A stretch of 64,000 bases of DNA from Bacteroidales bacterium (GTDB lineage: Bacteria > Bacteroidota > Bacteroidia > Bacteroidales > UBA3824), in assembly GCA_017541145.1 (NCBI GenBank), contig JAFXZT010000129.1, positions 1 to 64,000 on the forward strand. The letters are read 5' to 3'. The number at the start of each line of letters is the position of its first letter. Position 1 is the first letter of the stretch. This document shows positions 1 through 15,000 of the stretch, in pieces. The notes under the pieces were generated by a model. The model did not search any database. It was not told the origin of the DNA and worked only from the letters and a program-made list of their open reading frames with translations. Position numbers and translations under genes: made by a program.

Positions 1-3000
1 AATTGCTACATCTTGGTATGATGTACCGCCGGTACATTTCCATGTTCCGATGCAACCTGACAACGGCAACTCTGCTTCGAGTTGTGCTGTTGTACCGCAT
101 GTGGTAACTTCTGAACCTGCATTAGCTGTTACGCTTTCGTTAGTAATTTCAACGTCAGCAGTAGCCTCAGGACAAGAGCCGCCTTTAACATGCCATGTGA
201 ACTTAGTAGTACCATAAGGCAAGTCTTTAGCATTGATTACATTAGAAGTAGATTCTTCTTCGAATGCAACATTGTCTCTTGACTTGGTCCACCAACCGTC
301 AATACCGTAGATGTTCTTAACATCGTTAGCTTGAAGTTTTATAGTGTTGCTACAAATAACCTGTGAAGGTGTACTGATATTCGGAGCATAGTACATGTTC
401 TTGATGATAAGAGGTTCTGACTTCTTAGAACATACAACTACGCCATTAGTCTTTCTTTCAATTACCCAAACAAATTCAGCCTCATCGTTTTTCGGCAAAT
501 TAGTAACGGTAATATTAGGATTGGTCAATACATTATTACTACCTTGTACCAATTGAATAGTATTAGGTTTGATTTCCCAATGACCTTCACCTTGAATAGG
601 AGCGTTAGCACTAATCTGAACAGTGTTTTCACAAACAGTCTGAGGTTTAGTATAAATTACAGGCTCGTCAACACTGTAGTTCTTGATAACAACTTGATCT
701 GAATGAGAACATCCGTTAGCTGTAACAGTCCAAGTAAGAGTATTATCGTCAGAATTACTCAAACCAGAAACAACTGCATTAGGATCTGTATCATCGCTGA
801 AAGTAATGCTTTGATGTTCTTTAGACCACTTGTGTTCAGTAGCGCCGTCCGGCATTGTAGCTTTCAATACGTAAGAGTCGCTACAATCTGTAACTGCATC
901 GGCACCTGCTGTGAATACGAAGTCATTATTTGTAACTTCCAACTTAGTAGATGACGGGCAAAGATTACCGTTAGCATTGTGTTCGATACTCCAAACAAAT
1001 GTTGCAGTAGCACCCGGAGTCATACCACTGAATGTTACAGACTGACCTGTAGCAGTTTTTTCAGTAACATTGCTGTCATCGCTGAATGTACCGGTAGCAG
1101 TTGTTGACCAAACACCAGTCAATTTATCGTTGAGTTGGTTGCTTGTTGTCAATGTAATAGTACCGTCGCAAGTAGTAGGTGCTGCTGTTGCAACTGCCGA
1201 AATTTCATCGTTGTAGATTGTGATTTCGTCTGATGCAGGACATTTTTGATTATCAAGTGTCCATCTCAAAGTAACACCTTCGTTAGGAATATTAGAAACA
1301 ACTGCATTTGGAATGTTAACTGAATTCAACTTAGCAGGAGATTCTGAAGTAAGGATTTCCCAAGTTCCGGTAGCACCGTCAACAGTAGAAGCGAGCAATG
1401 CGTAAGTAGAACCACAGATACCAACTGTCTTGTTGACAACTCTTGTATCTGCATCTGCATCCAACATCGAGTTAGTTAAGATGTAGTCAACTGATGCAGG
1501 ACAAATATCATTGCCATTTACGGTTCTGTAAACGTTCCAAGAGAACTTGTAAGTACCGTTTACAGCAAGACCGCGAACTGTAGTTTCGTTATCATTAGAA
1601 GCTGCGATAACAATTGATTCTGAATTATCGATTCTTGTAGAAGGATAACCTTCGAGCTTCCAATATCCTGTAGTATTGTCACCGTAAGATTTTTCACTCT
1701 TAGCTTTGAGTTCGGCAGTTGTACCGCAAGTATAACCGGTATTATCACCCAAAACTGCATCAACTTCGTAGTTGGTAACAGTCATAGAAATCGGTTCTGA
1801 ATGACAATTGCCTTTGTAAACTATCCAAGTGAATTTTTCAGGTTGTTTACCTGAAATTCCGGTAACTTTAGTAGTATAATTTGTAGAGTTTTCAAATGTT
1901 ACACCACCCGGCAACGAAGTCCACTCACCGTGGGTATCACCGGAGTTGATGTCTTTGTTGTCAACAGCCTTGAGAACATAAGTGCCGTCACAAGTATAAT
2001 CATCTTCGAGATCTTCACCGGCAGTTACTTCGTTGTTAACAATTGTTACAGAAGTTTCGTCGTAACATGTCTTTTCGTAACCGTCACGGTAAATTCTCCA
2101 TGTGAATACGTTGTTGTCTTTATCAAGTTCAGTAACGTCAACTTGAACAGAGTGTTCGCCGGCAGCCGGGATAACAGCATTACCTGTTGTAGACCACTTA
2201 CCGATGATACCGTCAGCAGGAGCTACAGCTGTCAACTGAACTTTGTTTGAACATACCGGATAGTTGTCCTCGGTGAGGATTCCTGCGTAACCCGGTTTCA
2301 AGTTGTTGATAATAAGTGTTGCAGTATTATCAACACACTTCTCGCCTTCTGTATTGATTACAGTCCAGGTGATTGTATTTTGACCCGGTTGCATATTGAT
2401 AACCGAAGTAGAAGACTCATTTATGTTTTCAAAACCGGCTGTCAATGATGACCATGTACCTTCAAAACCAAGTTCCGGAATAGAACCGATTATAGTAGCA
2501 TTGTATGAACAAACTTCCTTGTTTTGTGTACTGATAGTCGGGATAAACTTGTTGTTGATAATCTTAGCCTCAGCTACATCGTAACAAGAAGTAAGAGTCT
2601 GATCAGTAACTTTCCAATTCAACAACAATACGCTGTGATCCGGAATGTCGGAAACTGTAGCATTGTAAGAAGTGTTATCATCGTTTTCAAATTTACAACT
2701 ACCTGAAACAACTTCCCATTTTGTATCGTAACCGTCAATCTTAGAAGCATTCAACTGAACCGGTTGACCGCAAGTATACTGAACAGTATTAGAGCCGGCT
2801 GCCGGTTTACGGTTGTTGAGTGTTACTGTGCTTGAAGCCGGACAATTGTTGTATACTACAGACCATGTCAACTCAGCAGCAGTTGTAGGAGTAATGCCGG
2901 AAAGTTCTACAACGTTTCCTGTAGATCCTACGATTGTAACTGAAGTAGGATTAACTGACCATTTACCAACTGCACCATTGTTGAGAGCAGAACCGGTAAT

Positions 3001-6000
3001 AGTAACAGTTTCACCGCAAATATCGTGATACAATTTGTTGTTACGTTCTGTAGCAGCGATATCAGCTTCCACTGTAAATGCGTTTGCAGAAATTACAACT
3101 TCGTCTTCTGAAGTACATTCATCATTTGAAGATTTAACAACCCACTTGAATGTATAGAGACCGTTGTTGACCATACCGGTTACATTGGTTCTTGCAGAAG
3201 AAGAAACAAATGTCGGTTCAGAAGGACCTGAAACCCATTCCCAGTGGCCAGTACCACGTGCAGGTGTTGTAGCATGCAACTGATATGTATCGTCGCAAGT
3301 ATAATCGTCTTCACCGGCATAAGCAGAAACCATGATGTTGTTGATTGTAACATTTGCTTTCTGTTCCGGACAGTTGTCATTATCAACAGTCCAAGTAAAT
3401 ACTGACGGACCGTAAGGCAACTTAGCAACAATCAAAGTCGGATTAGTAAGATCAGACTTGATTTCTACATCAGCTGTTGTACTCCAACGACCGTTAACAC
3501 CGTAAACAGTCTTAGCATCTTCAGCTTCCAAAGTGTATTCATCACCGCAAACATCAGCAGAATAGGTTCCGTCTTGCTTAGCAGCAGGTGTTACGATAAC
3601 AGCTTCATAATAGTTGTTAGTAACAGTGATATCATCAGAAGAAGAACAAGCAGTCTTGTTACCATTATCTTTAGTAACAGTCCAAGTAAATGTTGACGGC
3701 ATGTTCTTAGGCAAATTGCTTACTGTAATGCTTGTAGCTGTAGAAGCGACAGAATAACCTGTCTGATCTGCTACTGCCCAATTTACCTCAGGACCTGTCC
3801 AAACACCTGTACCTGAAGTAACAGCTTGAGCTTGCAAACCAAATGTACTTGTACAAATAATTTGGTCTTTAGCTGTAAGAATCTTAGCAGGATCAACTGC
3901 ATTGTTTTCGATTGTAACTTGCAAATATTTTACGCAACCGTCTTTATCAACTGTCCATGTGAAGACATTTGGAAGAGTATTGCTCAAACCGGAAACCTTA
4001 GCATTAGGATCGTTGCTGCCCTGAGGATATTTAACAGGGTCAGAAGATTCAAATGTAACGTCTGTAGTGCAAGTCCATCTACCGGTAGCACCATTAGGCA
4101 ATGTAGCACCCATCTGATAAGTATCAGAACAATCGGTAACATCATTTGTACCGGCAGAGAATATATATTCGTTGTTAGTAACGTTCAAGTCAACTGAACT
4201 TGTACAAGTCAAATCATCAGAAACCTTGTGAGACAAAGTCCAAACGATAGTTGCTGTACCTCCGGCAGGAATACCTTCGAAAATAACAGATTTAGTAGTC
4301 GGAGAAGCAATTACAGAACCATTTGGAGTTCCGTCAACAAAATTACCTGTAGTATTAGCTGCCTTAGACCAAACACCGGAAACGCCTTCTTCTGCAAGGT
4401 CATTGTTAGCAGTAAGAGTAACTGTACCATCGCAAATAGGATGACTTGCAATTGCAGAAGCTTGAATTGTAGCGTTGTAAACTTCAAGACTAGCCTCAGC
4501 AGGACAGTTGTTCTTTTCAACATGCCATGTTAAGATAACGCCTTCTGTAGGAATGTTGCGAGCAACAGTGTTATATACTGTAGGATCATCGAATGTAACG
4601 ATATTCGGCAACGAAGAAGTCCATTTACCTGAACCGCCTTCGATATATGTACCATTCATCTGACGTGAGCTTCCGCATACCGGAACTACACCTGTTTCCA
4701 ACGGATCAGCAAGTACTGTAAACTTGTTGTTGCTGATAGTAACGTTTTCAACAGAAGCAGGACAGTAATCAACACCATTGATTGTTCTAACAACCGACCA
4801 CTTGAACTGATATGCTCCGGCAGCTGTCATGTTAGAAACTTTTGCGATATTTGGAGTTTCAGGGCTTGTTACAATTTGTACGTCAGAAGTATTTACGCTG
4901 TAAGGAGCTTTTGTACAAGTCCAAGAACCGGTAGCACCAGAGTAAGAAGCGATGCTTGCGGCTTTGAGTTCACCTGTACCGTCACAAGTAATTTGATTCA
5001 TGTAACCATCAATAACAGCAGCTTTTACGCCGTAGTTGTGGATGAGTACTTGTACTGAATCCTTACATTTATCACCCTTAGTAACTTTCCATGTAAATTT
5101 ATCACCAATTGCAGGGATGTTGGAAACTTCTGCACTTGCAGAATTTGTAGAAGTAGCATCACCTTCAAATGTAGAACCATTTACAGAGGTCCATGTACCA
5201 ACTGAATTGAGGTAAGTAGCAGCGTTGTCTATTGCAGTGAGTGTGTAAGTACCATCGCAAGAAACATCTTCTGTTGTACCAGAAATTTGAGCTTGTACAT
5301 AGTTATTTTTGATAGTAACACTGGCAGTTGAAGAACAGCTGCCGGCTGATAATGTCCAAGTAAAGATGTTATCATCGAGGTCAAGACCTGAATAAGTGAT
5401 AACAGGATTATGAATTGCAGTAGATTCTGTGCTTGTAGGCTGAGCAGAACCTGTAGTAGACCATGTACCTGTAACACCCGGAATTGCAGCAGATGCTGTA
5501 AGTGTAATCGTATTATCACAAGTTTCTTTGTTGTTTTCTGTGATAATTGAAGCAGTACCCGGTATGTTGTTGTTGATAACAATAGATGCTACATTTTCAG
5601 GACAAGAATATCCGTCGGTATTGTACAATGTCCAAACAATTTCGTTAGCACCTTGTTGGAGGTTGCGAACTACAGTGTTTTCATTAGTAGGATCATCAAA
5701 TGTTACAATATTAGGATATGTTGTGCATGTCCACTTGCCGGTATAACCGGTAGAAGGTATCTGAGCTGAAACATTTGTAAAGTCAGCACAAAGATCTTTT
5801 TCTGCAGTAATTGTAGAAGTAAATCTGTTGTTGTAGATAACAGCTTCTACTTCGTCAGAACAATTATCGAGAATATCAGGATTCAAAGTAACAATCCATT
5901 TGAGTCTTACAGAAGAGTTCTCAGGTATGCCGTAATAAACAGCACCCGGAACTGATGTAGAAGTAATAATCTCATCAGTGTTAGAACTGAAAGTACCGGC

Positions 6001-9000
6001 TGTAGAGCTTGTAGATTTTTCCCATCTACCGGTTTGATCTGATTCTACAGCTGAAGCGATAAGACTCTGTTTTCCATCGCATGTATGGTAAACTTGAGTA
6101 GCAGAAGCAGTTGGCTTACGGTTGGTAAGTGATACGTAATCACTTGCTGAACACTGACCACGAGTTTCTGTCCACTTGAGGGTTGCGCTTGTTTCAATTC
6201 CTTTTACCTCAATAATATTATCTGTAGAGTTTTCAACTGAAATTGTAGCAGGAATAATTTCCCACTTACCTGTACCCGGTTTCAAGAGTGATGATGCTGT
6301 AATCTGGATATCTTCACCACAGATATTACGAGCTTTGGTATCATCAGCTTGAAGGTCGGCTTTTACAGTAAACATGTTGTTTGTTACAACAACTGTATCA
6401 ACAGATACACACTCTGTATTAGCCAAAGTATTAGTTACAGTCCAGATAAACTTGTATTCACCCTTAACAGTTCCCTTAACTCCGGTATGTGTACAAGTAG
6501 GACATGTAATGCTAACATTTGAAGCATCTGTACCTGAGCTTGAAGGATCAATTGACCAAACACCAGAAGCTGTAGCAACTTGGAGAGCTTTAGCTTCCAA
6601 AGTACCGTCAGCAGTACAGAATACTGTATCGTTTCCGGCATTGGCAGTTACTTGGTTGTTGGTAACTGTAATTGATTTAGAGATAACACCGCAAGAACCT
6701 GTTAAGTTCCAATAGAATGTTGTTTCGCCGTATGGCAAGTCAACAGTCATTGTATTAGAAGTAGATGTAGCAGGCAATTTGAAGTTAGACTTGTTGCAAC
6801 TCCAGTAACCTGTAACACCTGCGCCAGAATAAGCTACAGCAGGATCTTGAGCCTCAAGTGTAAATTCTGATGCACAAACAATTTGGTTGTCAACAGTAAA
6901 TATTTGAGGTTCGTAGTACTTGTTGTCGATTTCTACCTCGTCGGTCTTGGTACATTCTTCACGTTGAACAACCCAGTAGAATTTAGCAACTTGGTTCTGT
7001 GGCAACTGTTTAACAGTAACAGCTGTAAGAGTAGAAGCTACAGAGTATTCAATTTCATTGTTATCTTGATACCATTTTGTACCTTGAGGACCTTCCCAGT
7101 GACCTTCGCCGTAAGCCGGTTTGTTAGCTGAGAGAGAGAATTCGTTTTTGCAAAGCGGATCAGAAGGCTTGTTGTTGATAACAGCTTCAGACGGAGTATT
7201 GTTCAATACTTGGAGTGAAGATTCAGCTGTACAACCTGCCTCATTTTTAACAGTCCAAGTGAAATTGTTAGGTGAAGAATTGCTCAAACCTGAAACGTGA
7301 ACTGTCGGGCTGTTGCTTGCGCCGTTTTCGTATGTAACAACATTATTGCAAGACCATTCGCCGGTATAACCGGTTGGCAACGGATCTGCCTTCAAATCGT
7401 ATTCGTCAGAGTTACAAGCAGTAACACCGCCTGCACCTGCGTTAACATTGAAACCGTGATTTTCTAAGTCAAGTGTCTTAGAAGAAGAACATGTTTCGCC
7501 GTTTTTCAATGTATTTGTAATAGTCCAAATAACCTTAGTAACACCACCTTCTGTAATGCCCTTGAATGTAGCATTAGCAGTAGTAACTTCACTTACTGTC
7601 TGATCGTTTTCAACGAAATCACCTGAGTAATTGCCCGGAGCTTTAGTCCAAACACCGCTCAAGTATTCAGAATTAATATCGTTAGAAGATGCCACTTTAG
7701 CTTCGCCGTCGCAGATAAGATCTGTAACAACGTAAGCAACAGGTTCTACTTGAATATTCTTTAATGTATATTCATCGGTTAAAGTACAACCGTCAGCATT
7801 CTTGAGTTCCCACTTGAGGATAACACCGGCTGTAGGAATATTAGAAACTGTAGTATTGTAAGCGTCGGTAGAAGCTACAGTAACAGAAGAACCGTCAGGA
7901 ACAATCCAATGACCTGTACAACCTGTATAAGTTGTAGCGTTCATAGTTGTAGAGCTACCGCAGACATTTTTCGACTCAACTTTAGCAGTTGCAGGAATTA
8001 CATTGTTGTAAACTGTAACAATTGCCTTTTGAGGACAAATAGTTTCACCACCGGCAGTTAAGCGGTTGGTAACGTTCCAAGAGAATTTGTAAATTCCTTC
8101 GTGTGTAAGACCAGAAACTGTTGTTGTATTAGATGAAGGAGAGCTAAATGTAATTGAACTCTTATCAACATAATTTTCGTCAACATATTCAATTTCCCAG
8201 TGACCTTCTGCTAATGCGCTATATGATTTGATATCTTTAGCACGAAGTTCAGTTTCAGGACCGCAAACATTAATTTCTTCTTCATCAACTACAGCAGGAA
8301 CACCGCAATTGGTAACAACTACAGAAGTTTCAGCTTGACACTTGCTTGAACCCTTTTCAACAGTCCAAATAAATATTTCACCAATAGTAGGAATGTCAGT
8401 AGCAGTAACTTTTGCAGAAGCTATTGAAGTCAAACCATTAGAGAATTTAGCACCGTTAGAAGAAGACCACCAACCTTTAGAACCTACGAAAGCAGTTTCA
8501 TTGTTGTCAGCCTCAAGTTCGATTGTGCCATCGCAACTTTGAACCGGACTATTTGTTTTAACTGTAGCTTCAACTTTATTGTTGTAAACTGTAAATGTAT
8601 CTTGAGAAGAACATTTACCATTGTTGAGTTTCCAGATAAACAAGTTAGCATCAGGATTCAAACCGGAAGCTGTAACTTTAACAGATGATGCATTAGGAGC
8701 AAATTCTACGCCTGTATTTGTAGATGACCATGTACCGGTAACACCATCATCAGGAGTGATAGCCTTGAGAAGGATAGTACCGTCGCAAGAATTACGTGTA
8801 AGATTATTCTTGTCGATTTGAGCAGGAGAAACCTTGTTGCTTGTAATAACAACTTCGCCTACACTTGTACAATTTTCATCATTATTGTTCTTTAATGTCC
8901 AATAGAAAGTATTGGCACCGTGTTGCAAATTGTGAACAGTAACTGTAGATGCATCAGTAGTAACAGCATTAGAATTGTCGCCGAAGTACGGACCAACTTT

Positions 9001-12000
9001 ATTCATTGACCATGTACCGGTAAATCCGTCTACATTATTACCAGTGATAGTATATGTATCTTCACAAGTTTCATCAGACTCAGAAACTACAGCAGCAGCA
9101 CGTCTGTTGTTGATTATAACGGTAGCCTCGCTGTAACAATTCTTCATAACATCTTCGTTAACAGAAATTCTCCAAATAAGAGTTTCTGTACTGTTAGGAA
9201 GAATACCAGAAACAGAAGTTGTATAACTATTTTCAGGACTAACAGACAATTGACTATTAGCACCTGATGAAATCCATCTACCGGTTTCACCTGCACCCGG
9301 TTGAGTAGATTGAATTGTGTAAGACTCAGAGCTTTCAACACAAATTTCGTATTGAGAATTTGAAACTCCCGGTTTTACATTTCTGATATCCAAATCAGCA
9401 GAAGCAGAACAACCGTTCTTTGTAACTGTCCATTTTACAGATGCAAGACTTACACCGTCAGCAAGAACAAATGAAGAGTTGCTTGCAGTCTTGTCTGCAA
9501 TTGTAATTGCGTTTTCGTTAACAACAGTCCATTCGCCTTTGCCGGTACCCGGATTCTGAGCTGCCAATGAACCTGAAGCACCGCAGACATCCATTCTATT
9601 TTTATTCTCACCATCCTTGTTGTAAGCGTAGGTATCGAACATATTGTTATAGAATGTAACTTCCTTAGATGCTGTACATTCTGCATTATTCTTGTTAGAA
9701 ACAGTCCATTTGTAAATGTACTTCTCGTTAGGATAAGCAGTAATATTTGACAAGTTCAAAACTTTACCGTTAGCAGTAGAAGCCGGTTCGTTGTTAGCAC
9801 CCGGAGTTTGAACTTTCTCCCAAGCTCCTGTCCAACCGGATTCAAGTTCTGTAGCTGTAAGATATGTGCTTGAAGAACAAATTATATTGTTATCATCAGC
9901 ACCGGCTACTGTAATTGCAATCGGATTTTGGAGTGATTCATTTGTAATAGTAACTGTAGCTGACTTGCTGTTTGTATTGTTGTCACCACAAACAGAATTT
10001 GGCATTGAAGAAGTTACTGTCCAAGTGAATACGTTAGCACCATAACTCAAATTGTTAGCTGTAGTGATGAAGTTAGTCTTGTTAGTGAATGTTACATTCG
10101 GATCATCACAAGACCATTCACCGGTAGCATGGTTGAATTGTGCCGGATCATCTGCTTGAAGTTCAATAGAATTAGAGCAGATAACCTGATTATTAGTAGT
10201 AATATTAGCTTCAAAGTAATCAACATTGAAGTTTCTTTCAACTGTTACAGAACATTGTTCAGGGAAACCTGTTTCAGTACCTTTCTTATTTGCATTAGTA
10301 ACAGTCCAAGTGATAGTATTTTTACCATACTGCAAATCAGAAACTGTAGCAGAAAGTTTATCGGAATTCTGAATTGTACCAGAATAACCTGTACCCATTG
10401 CCCATACGCCTGAAGCAGTTGAAGGTGTAAATTGTTCTGCCTTGAGGCTATTGTAAGATGTTTCACAAACCATTTCACCTTCAGCAGGAGAAGTTATTGA
10501 AACATTAGCCGGCTTGTTGTTTGTAATAGTTACAGAGTTAGAAGATACACAACCAGAAGGTGATGTAACTGTCCAAGTGAAAGAGTTAGCTTGAGTATTA
10601 CTCAAATTGATAACTTTTGCATCCGGAATAGTAGCATCGCCATCGATAGCAGCTGTAGTACCGGCGTCAACAGTCCAAAGACCTGTATAAACGCCCTTAG
10701 CAACAGGAGCTGGTAATGAACCGCTCAATGTATATGAGTCAGAACATGCTGTGATGTCATTGTTGCCGGCAACAGCTACGAAACCTTCGTCAGTGATAAA
10801 GTAGTCAAGAACACTTTCGCAGACTTTGTTGTCAGCAGCTGTATTTTTAACTGTATATCTTACATGAGCAGTCATTGAATGCTCAATACCTGTAATTTCA
10901 CGATATGCATCATCAGAGGTTGAGGTATTTACAAAATTACCTGTACCTTGTGCCTGATCAACAAGCTCCCATGTAGATGTAGTAGAAGTTGTAGAAGAAC
11001 CGGTCAACTTGATAATATCTTTTTCAGAACATACCAAAGCAGGCTGCTGAGTAATTGTAGCTTTTACAGTATTGTTAGTAAGATACAAGTCATCAGAAAG
11101 TACGCAATTCTTACCACGTCTTACAGTCCAACGCAAGTGAGTATCACTTGAATTAAGATTGCCAATCTTTTCATTAGCATTTGCAGTAGTAGATTCACCG
11201 GATTCAAATGTACCTGAACCAGAAAGTATAGTCCAATAAACTTCGCTATAAGTATCAGGAACAGAAGGATTCAATGAATACTCTTCGTCACAACCAGCTA
11301 CTGTTTGATCGACGTGACCGAGGTCAGCATCAACAGCAACTTTAAGAACTGAAACTACTACTTGTGCAGTAGCTTCACAATCACCCTTAGAAACTTTCCA
11401 CTGGAATGTATATTCACCTTCAGCATTCAAATCAGAAACATCCAAAACATTCTTGTTTGAAACTAATTGAATATCTGATTCACTAATCTTATTTTTAGGC
11501 CATTTTACAAGACTCCAAGTACCTTGTGCACTTACATACTGAGTAATATCGTTAGCTCTGAGTTGTACAGAAGTACCGCAAAGCTCGTATGGTTCTTCGT
11601 CAGTAGAAGAAATCGGAGAATTAATCTTAGCTTCTACTTTGTCATTAATCAAAGTAATATTCTGAGTTTTCGGGCAATTACCTTTCTGAACTGACCATAC
11701 ATAAGTTGTACCGGTCATTGCAGGATTTACTGTGATAGAATTGCTTGACAAATCAGATGAAGTAATAGTAGGATTAGCAGACCAAACGCTTGTTACAGTA
11801 GGACCGTAACCAACTTTAGGATCAGCTACCTCCAATGTAGTTTCACCACAAACGTGTTCTGTATAATCATCACCAACTTCTACATAATTGTTTTCAATTA
11901 CAATAGGATCTGTAGATTTTACGCATCTACCGTCAATTGTAACATTCCAAACAAATTCGTTGTTACCTTGAATAAGATTTGTAGCACGAAGAATTGCGTT

Positions 12001-15000
12001 AGAAGCAGTAACAGTTGCATTAGAAGAAACCTCAGTATAAACAACGCCATTGTTATTTACACATGACCAATAACCGATTACAGAACCGGTAGTAGGAGTA
12101 GCTTCAAGTTTAACTGTATCCTCACAAAGTTCGTGACTCTTTGTTACTGCAATAGGAGTACCCGGATTGCCGTTTGTTACTTTTACATTTTTATTAATAT
12201 CACACTTCTTCTCACCGTCGATGTTTTGAATTGTCCATGTAAGAATATTTTCACCGACTTTGAGTCCTGAAACGTATGGTTTAGTAGTAGTAACATTTTC
12301 TTCTGTCATTTCAGAAGAAGTCCAGAATTTAATTTTATCTGAATTTGGAGCTGACCATTTACCTGTATAACCTTCAGGCAAAGTAGATTCCAAAGAAGTA
12401 TACTGATCGCAAACCGTATGATCATTAATCATACCGATTTCTGTGTAATTATGGTTGGTAACTTTAATTTCTTTTTCAGTATCGCAACCATTCTGAGTTG
12501 TAACAATCCATTTGAGTTTTACAACAGAATTATCACCCATTCCGGAGAATGTGAAACCATCGCTAGTATTACCTGAGATTTCAATAACAGATTGTGGATC
12601 TGATTTTTCCCATCTACCGGTAGCTTCAGCAGGAATAACGCCTGCCAATGTACCTGTACCATCACAAGTTTCAACATCGTAAGCCTCAGCAGGAATGCTT
12701 TGGTCAGAAATAATCAAGTCAGAAGTACTTACACAACCTTTCTTCTTAACATACCATTGCAATGTTACACTACCTTGGATACCAGAAATTACAGCATCGT
12801 AAGCAGTAGAATTGCTGAATGTTTCACCGCTTGGAGTAGAAAGAACTTTCCAATAAGCTTCGTCACCGTTAGCAGCAACAAGTTCACCCGGAGCTGTTGC
12901 ACTCAATTTTACTGATGTGCTACAGATATTCATTACGTTGGCAGCATCCGGATCGTTACCGGTATAAGCATCAACAGTGAATTTGTTGTTTGATACGTAT
13001 AAGAAGTCAGAAGATTCACAACCGTTGTTAGAAACAAACCAACGGAATGTGTAGTTACCGGCTTTGTCCAAATTAGAAGCCTCAGCTGAGTTTTTATCCG
13101 GATTAGTGATAGAAACTTCATTCAAATCAGATTGTTCTGTACTACCATGAGCCAAAACAACTGACCAAGTACCTGTTGCATTAGGATAAGCTACAAGACT
13201 ATTTGCTTCAAGAGAAACTTTTGAATCGCAAATATTTTGTGAAGTCGGATTAACAACAGCTTGAATTTGATTGTTATGAACTATATACTCATCCTTATCA
13301 AAGCAAACACGTTCTTCTCCATTTACTTTTTCAGTTCTTGTAAGTGTCCAAATAAACTTAGTATCACCGGTTCTGAGTTTGTTAACAGTAATATTTGTTT
13401 CACTTGAAATTTCCTCGCCGGCTCTTACCAAAACGTCATTGAAATAAACGTCTTGATTAGCTGTCCATGCACCGACTGTATTTGTATATGTAGAAGCATC
13501 TTTACCATTAAGTTGAGCTTCAGAATTGCAAGTTACTTTCTCATGTGAAGATAAAGTAGCATCTACTTTGTAATTGTCAACCAAAACTTCAGCACTTGAA
13601 GTACAAGTTTTACTATTACCGTTATGATCTGCAACTGTACGAGTAATAGTCCAGATGAATTTGTTAGTATTCTGACCCAAATTGATAACGTCAGTAGAAT
13701 TTTCAAGACCGCTGTTATCAACAGTACCAGTTACAAATACACCGTTACCGGATTCTTCAACCCATTTACCTGTTTCATGAATAGACTCATTAGCTGCTTT
13801 AGCACTCAAATAAACATTACCGTTGCAAGTATAGGTTGAATTATTAGAAGGAGTATTAATTTTAGCCGGTGTAGCTGACGGATTGAGAATTTCAACTTCA
13901 TCATAGAATTCACAACCCTTAGAGCCGTCAGCCAAAGTTTGAGTAACGGTCCAAACCAACTTGTTAACTTCTTCATTAGAAAGATTACTTACAGTAGTAT
14001 GAGGATCTGTAGAATCATCAAATGAAGCATTACCAGTTTTATATGACCAAACACCGGTGTATGTAATACCATTCTTAGATTCATTTAAATCAGCACCAAG
14101 TGTGTAAGTATTTTCACAATTTGTAGTCCAATTGTCACCTGCATTTACACTGAACTGATTGTTTGTAACATCAATATCAGCGAATGAGATACAATCTTCA
14201 GCAGGAGTTTTTGTATTATCAGGATTGTTGATTACCCAACGGAGAGTAACAGTCTGACCCGGTTTGATACCTTTGTAATAAATACCGGTAGTTGTACAAT
14301 TAGATGCAGCCAATTCATTACCGTCAGCATCGCAGAATACACCACTCTTATTATCATCAGCATCAATTTCAATCCAATAACCAGTCAAGTTGCCGGTTGG
14401 TTCCGGACTTGCCTGAAGCTGAACTTTACCGTCGCAAATAGGTCCTTTTGTAACTTGTACAACAGAAGCCTCACGTTGAGAGTTTTGAATTTCGATCCAA
14501 TCGCTAAATTCGCAACCGTTAACAGAAGTTACAGTCCATTTGTATCTAACACCTGTTGTCGGAATATCAGAAATAAGCGGTGTCTTGTTAGGTGCATTTT
14601 CTGTAGTATTAGAAATTGAAGCACTACCTGCAATAGGAGTCCAAACACCTTTCTTGATTTCTGAAGTAGAAAGTGTAGTAGTACCTTGTGGAGTATATTC
14701 TGAACCACAAACTGAAATATTTCTACCTTCTTTAGAACCGTCGGCATCTACAGTGAAATATTGTGAAGTAATAATTGTAGAAGCATCGTCAGTACATGTT
14801 ATACTATTGTTAGTTCTCTTAACAGTCCACTTAAATTCGTAAGAACCGTTAGAAGTAAGACCCGAAACATGCGGATTGTGGATAGAAGTATTTGAAATTG
14901 AAATATCAGATGATGCCAAGCCGGAAGATTTTGGCCATGAAACCAAAGTCCATTCGCCGGTAGTACCGGAACCATAGATATTTTCAATATCATTAGCAAC